This document shows positions 6,821 through 7,956 of a stretch of 7,956 bases of DNA, one piece after another. The DNA lies in the NCBI GenBank assembly GCA_029550985.1, contig JAKPGH010000206.1:1-7956 (forward strand), in the 5' to 3' direction. Below the pieces are notes generated by a model that saw only the letters and a list, made by a program, of their open reading frames with translations, searched no databases and was not told where the DNA came from. Position 1 is the stretch's first letter. Every line of letters begins with the position of its first letter. The DNA comes from Bacillota bacterium. Lineage in GTDB: Bacteria > Bacillota > Clostridia > Oscillospirales > Ruminococcaceae. Position numbers and translations under genes: made by a program.

Positions 6821-6830
6821 ACACCTCCTT
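6821..6830 (-). other. Orphan Shine-Dalgarno sequence AAGGAGGTGT
   Basis: A nine-base match to the anti-Shine-Dalgarno complement (AAGGAGGTG) stands 17 nt after the WG-repeat stop with no clear gene behind it. A TTG follows at only 3 nt and opens 26 codons ending in TAA at 6740-6742, with unremarkable composition. It may be the remnant of a lost gene, a tiny leader peptide, or chance. Confidence 0.4.
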
Positions 6831-6846
6831 ATAAAAAACAAGAACA

Positions 6847-7956
6847 TTAATGTTTTGGAATTTTTAGAAAGCCCCACCACCCATCCTTTTCTACCGCTAC
6901 CATACCGTTTTTACATGGTCCCGCGTAGTCCCATTGAAACTCAGAAATGACATTGCCATCCTGGTCGATCAAACCGTAATAGCCGTTTTGCATGACCGGT
7001 GCGATTCCCTCCCGGAAAGGCAGAGCCAAATCAAACTCTCCCGGTATGGCAGGGCGGTTGTCCTCGTCTACATAGTACCAGACAATGCCGTCGAGCGTAA
7101 CCGGCATCACCCCTTCGGAAAAAAGATAGGAGTCCCGATACTGGGGAGTGATGAGATAGCCCTGCTCGACTAAATCATACAACCCCAGGTAACCGTTTAA
7201 CTCCAACATGGCATAGGCGTTTTCCTGAAGCCAAATCTTGTTGGCCAAGGGAGACACCTCGTTGCCCGCCGCGTCGATGACGCAGTAGCGGGCGCCTTTC
7301 CGAACAACGGCATAGCCTTGGGTAAAGAAGTCCGCATCGTCATAGTTACAGGGAATGACAAGCTCAAAGCTGGCGTCCACATATCCCCACTTCCCGTTTT
7401 GCATAACGGGAGCCAGCCCGTCGGAAAAGCTGTAAGCCTCCTCGTAAACAGGGGAGACTCTCTGACCTTCATTGTCGATGAAAAAGGAGCCCTCGTTGGA
7501 AATCACGACGGCATACCCTTCCGTAAAAGGGTAGGCGTCGTCGTATTGCAGCGGAATGATCTCGTTGCCGGCCAAGTCGATAAATCCGTACTTGCCGTTG
7601 CGGCAGACCGGCAAAAGCCCTTCGGAAAAGTAAAAAGCGTCTTCCCACTCCGGCTGCACGGCCAGTTCCCCCAAGATGGTCACCAGCCCGTAAAACCCTT
7701 CCAATTCCACAACGGCATAGCCATTGGAAAACTCATGAATGTAATCGTAGGCGCACTCCAGCACTTCATTGCCTTCCTGGTCGATGAGGCCCCATCCCTG
7801 GCCGTCGTAGACTGCCGCCAGGCCGTTTTCGTCGAAATCCCAAACCTGACGATAGGAAAGGGGAACGGCAAGGGAGGGCCTGGTCTCTTCCTCGGGGGGC
7901 TCTTCCATAGAAGGCTCCTCGGGCAGGGATGAGAATTGCTCCTGCCAGGAAGGAAA
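6847..7956 (-). CDS. WG-repeat protein (5' end beyond the window edge)
   Basis: The frame is open to the right edge, giving 369 visible residues; the Met at 7908 is not taken as the start because reading continues upstream (FPSWQEQFSS). Near the N-terminal end is a Pro/Glu-rich stretch (LPEEPSMEEPPEEE), like the linkers that join a membrane anchor or lipoprotein signal to an outer domain; that anchor would lie outside the window. The rest is about ten WG-type repeats of about 34 residues (G[LY]xxV...G.[WY]G.ID..G..), with repeat glycines at 29, 63, 97, 131, 164, 198, 266, 301 and 335, counted from the Met at 7908. It ends in GWWGFLKIPKH. WG repeats are thought to form beta-structures for binding; the ligand is unknown. 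A 181-bp gap separates it from the cit operon, and I see no functional link. Confidence 0.88.
   Translation of the reverse strand, partial: FPSWQEQFSSLPEEPSMEEPPEEETRPSLAVPLSYRQVWDFDENGLAAVYDGQGWGLIDQEGNEVLECAYDYIHEFSNGYAVVELEGFYGLVTILGELAVQPEWEDAFYFSEGLLPVCRNGKYGFIDLAGNEIIPLQYDDAYPFTEGYAVVISNEGSFFIDNEGQRVSPVYEEAYSFSDGLAPVMQNGKWGYVDASFELVIPCNYDDADFFTQGYAVVRKGARYCVIDAAGNEVSPLANKIWLQENAYAMLELNGYLGLYDLVEQGYLITPQYRDSYLFSEGVMPVTLDGIVWYYVDEDNRPAIPGEFDLALPFREGIAPVMQNGYYGLIDQDGNVISEFQWDYAGPCKNGMVAVEKDGWWGFLKIPKH

Larger units (their letters stand above)
6666..6846. other. AT-rich intergenic region upstream of the transporter-cit operon
   Basis: This 181-bp gap separates the WG-repeat gene from the AbrB-type gene and is the only sizeable non-coding space upstream of the cit genes. 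It is the likely site of the operon promoter and control. Its transporter-proximal half is strongly AT-rich and holds palindromes and a candidate -10 box. Its other half holds an orphan ribosome-binding-like sequence. No convincing gene or tRNA is seen. Confidence 0.7.

Noticed and set aside
6843..6854. AACATTAATGTT palindrome followed by a T tract as a terminator for the WG-repeat gene
   Set aside because: The possible stem is only four A/T-rich pairs with a TTAA loop, too weak to call a terminator, although the following T6 is suggestive.

Overview
All recognisable genes in this window lie on the minus strand, so transcription runs from high to low coordinates. The core is a nearly complete citrate lyase gene set: citD (acyl carrier subunit), citE (citryl-ACP lyase subunit), citF (acetyl-ACP:citrate CoA/ACP transferase subunit), citC (citrate lyase ligase) and a citX-citG fusion that makes and attaches the phosphoribosyl-dephospho-CoA prosthetic group. 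The last gene is cut by the left edge. Upstream of citD, and apparently in the same transcription unit, are an AbrB-type membrane protein and a small PsiE-family membrane protein whose frame is broken by a single shift. Furthest upstream is a separate WG-repeat protein whose N-terminus lies beyond the right edge.

The organism looks like an anaerobic or fermentative Bacillota member (Clostridia or Negativicutes-like). The evidence is the near-perfect AGGAGG-type ribosome binding sites, tight gene packing, moderate-to-high GC coding sequence with AT-rich intergenic DNA, and citrate fermentation genes. The exact taxon cannot be read from the sequence.

Layout in transcription order: WG-repeat protein (>7956-6847); an AT-rich 181-bp gap with a 17-bp perfect palindrome and a candidate -10 box; AbrB-type transporter candidate (6665-5553); broken PsiE-like gene (5539-5086), with its ribosome binding site directly after the transporter stop; citD (5039-4746); citE (4749-3847), overlapping citD by 4 nt; citF (3860-2322), overlapping citE by 14 nt; a 92-bp gap with a 12-bp hairpin; citC (2229-1240); and citXG (TTG start at 1247, running off the left edge), overlapping citC by 8 nt.

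Citrate lyase CitDEF splits citrate into acetate and oxaloacetate. CitG makes the prosthetic-group precursor, CitX loads it on Ser14 of CitD, and CitC acetylates the thiol to switch the enzyme on. No known citrate carrier (CitS, CitM, CitT), regulator or oxaloacetate decarboxylase is visible. The AbrB-type protein, perhaps with the PsiE-like one, occupies the place where a carrier would be expected. The most interesting points are this unusual membrane module, the frameshift at an ATATAT tract, the palindromic operator candidate, the hairpin separating structural from accessory cit genes, and the fused citXG with a TTG start.
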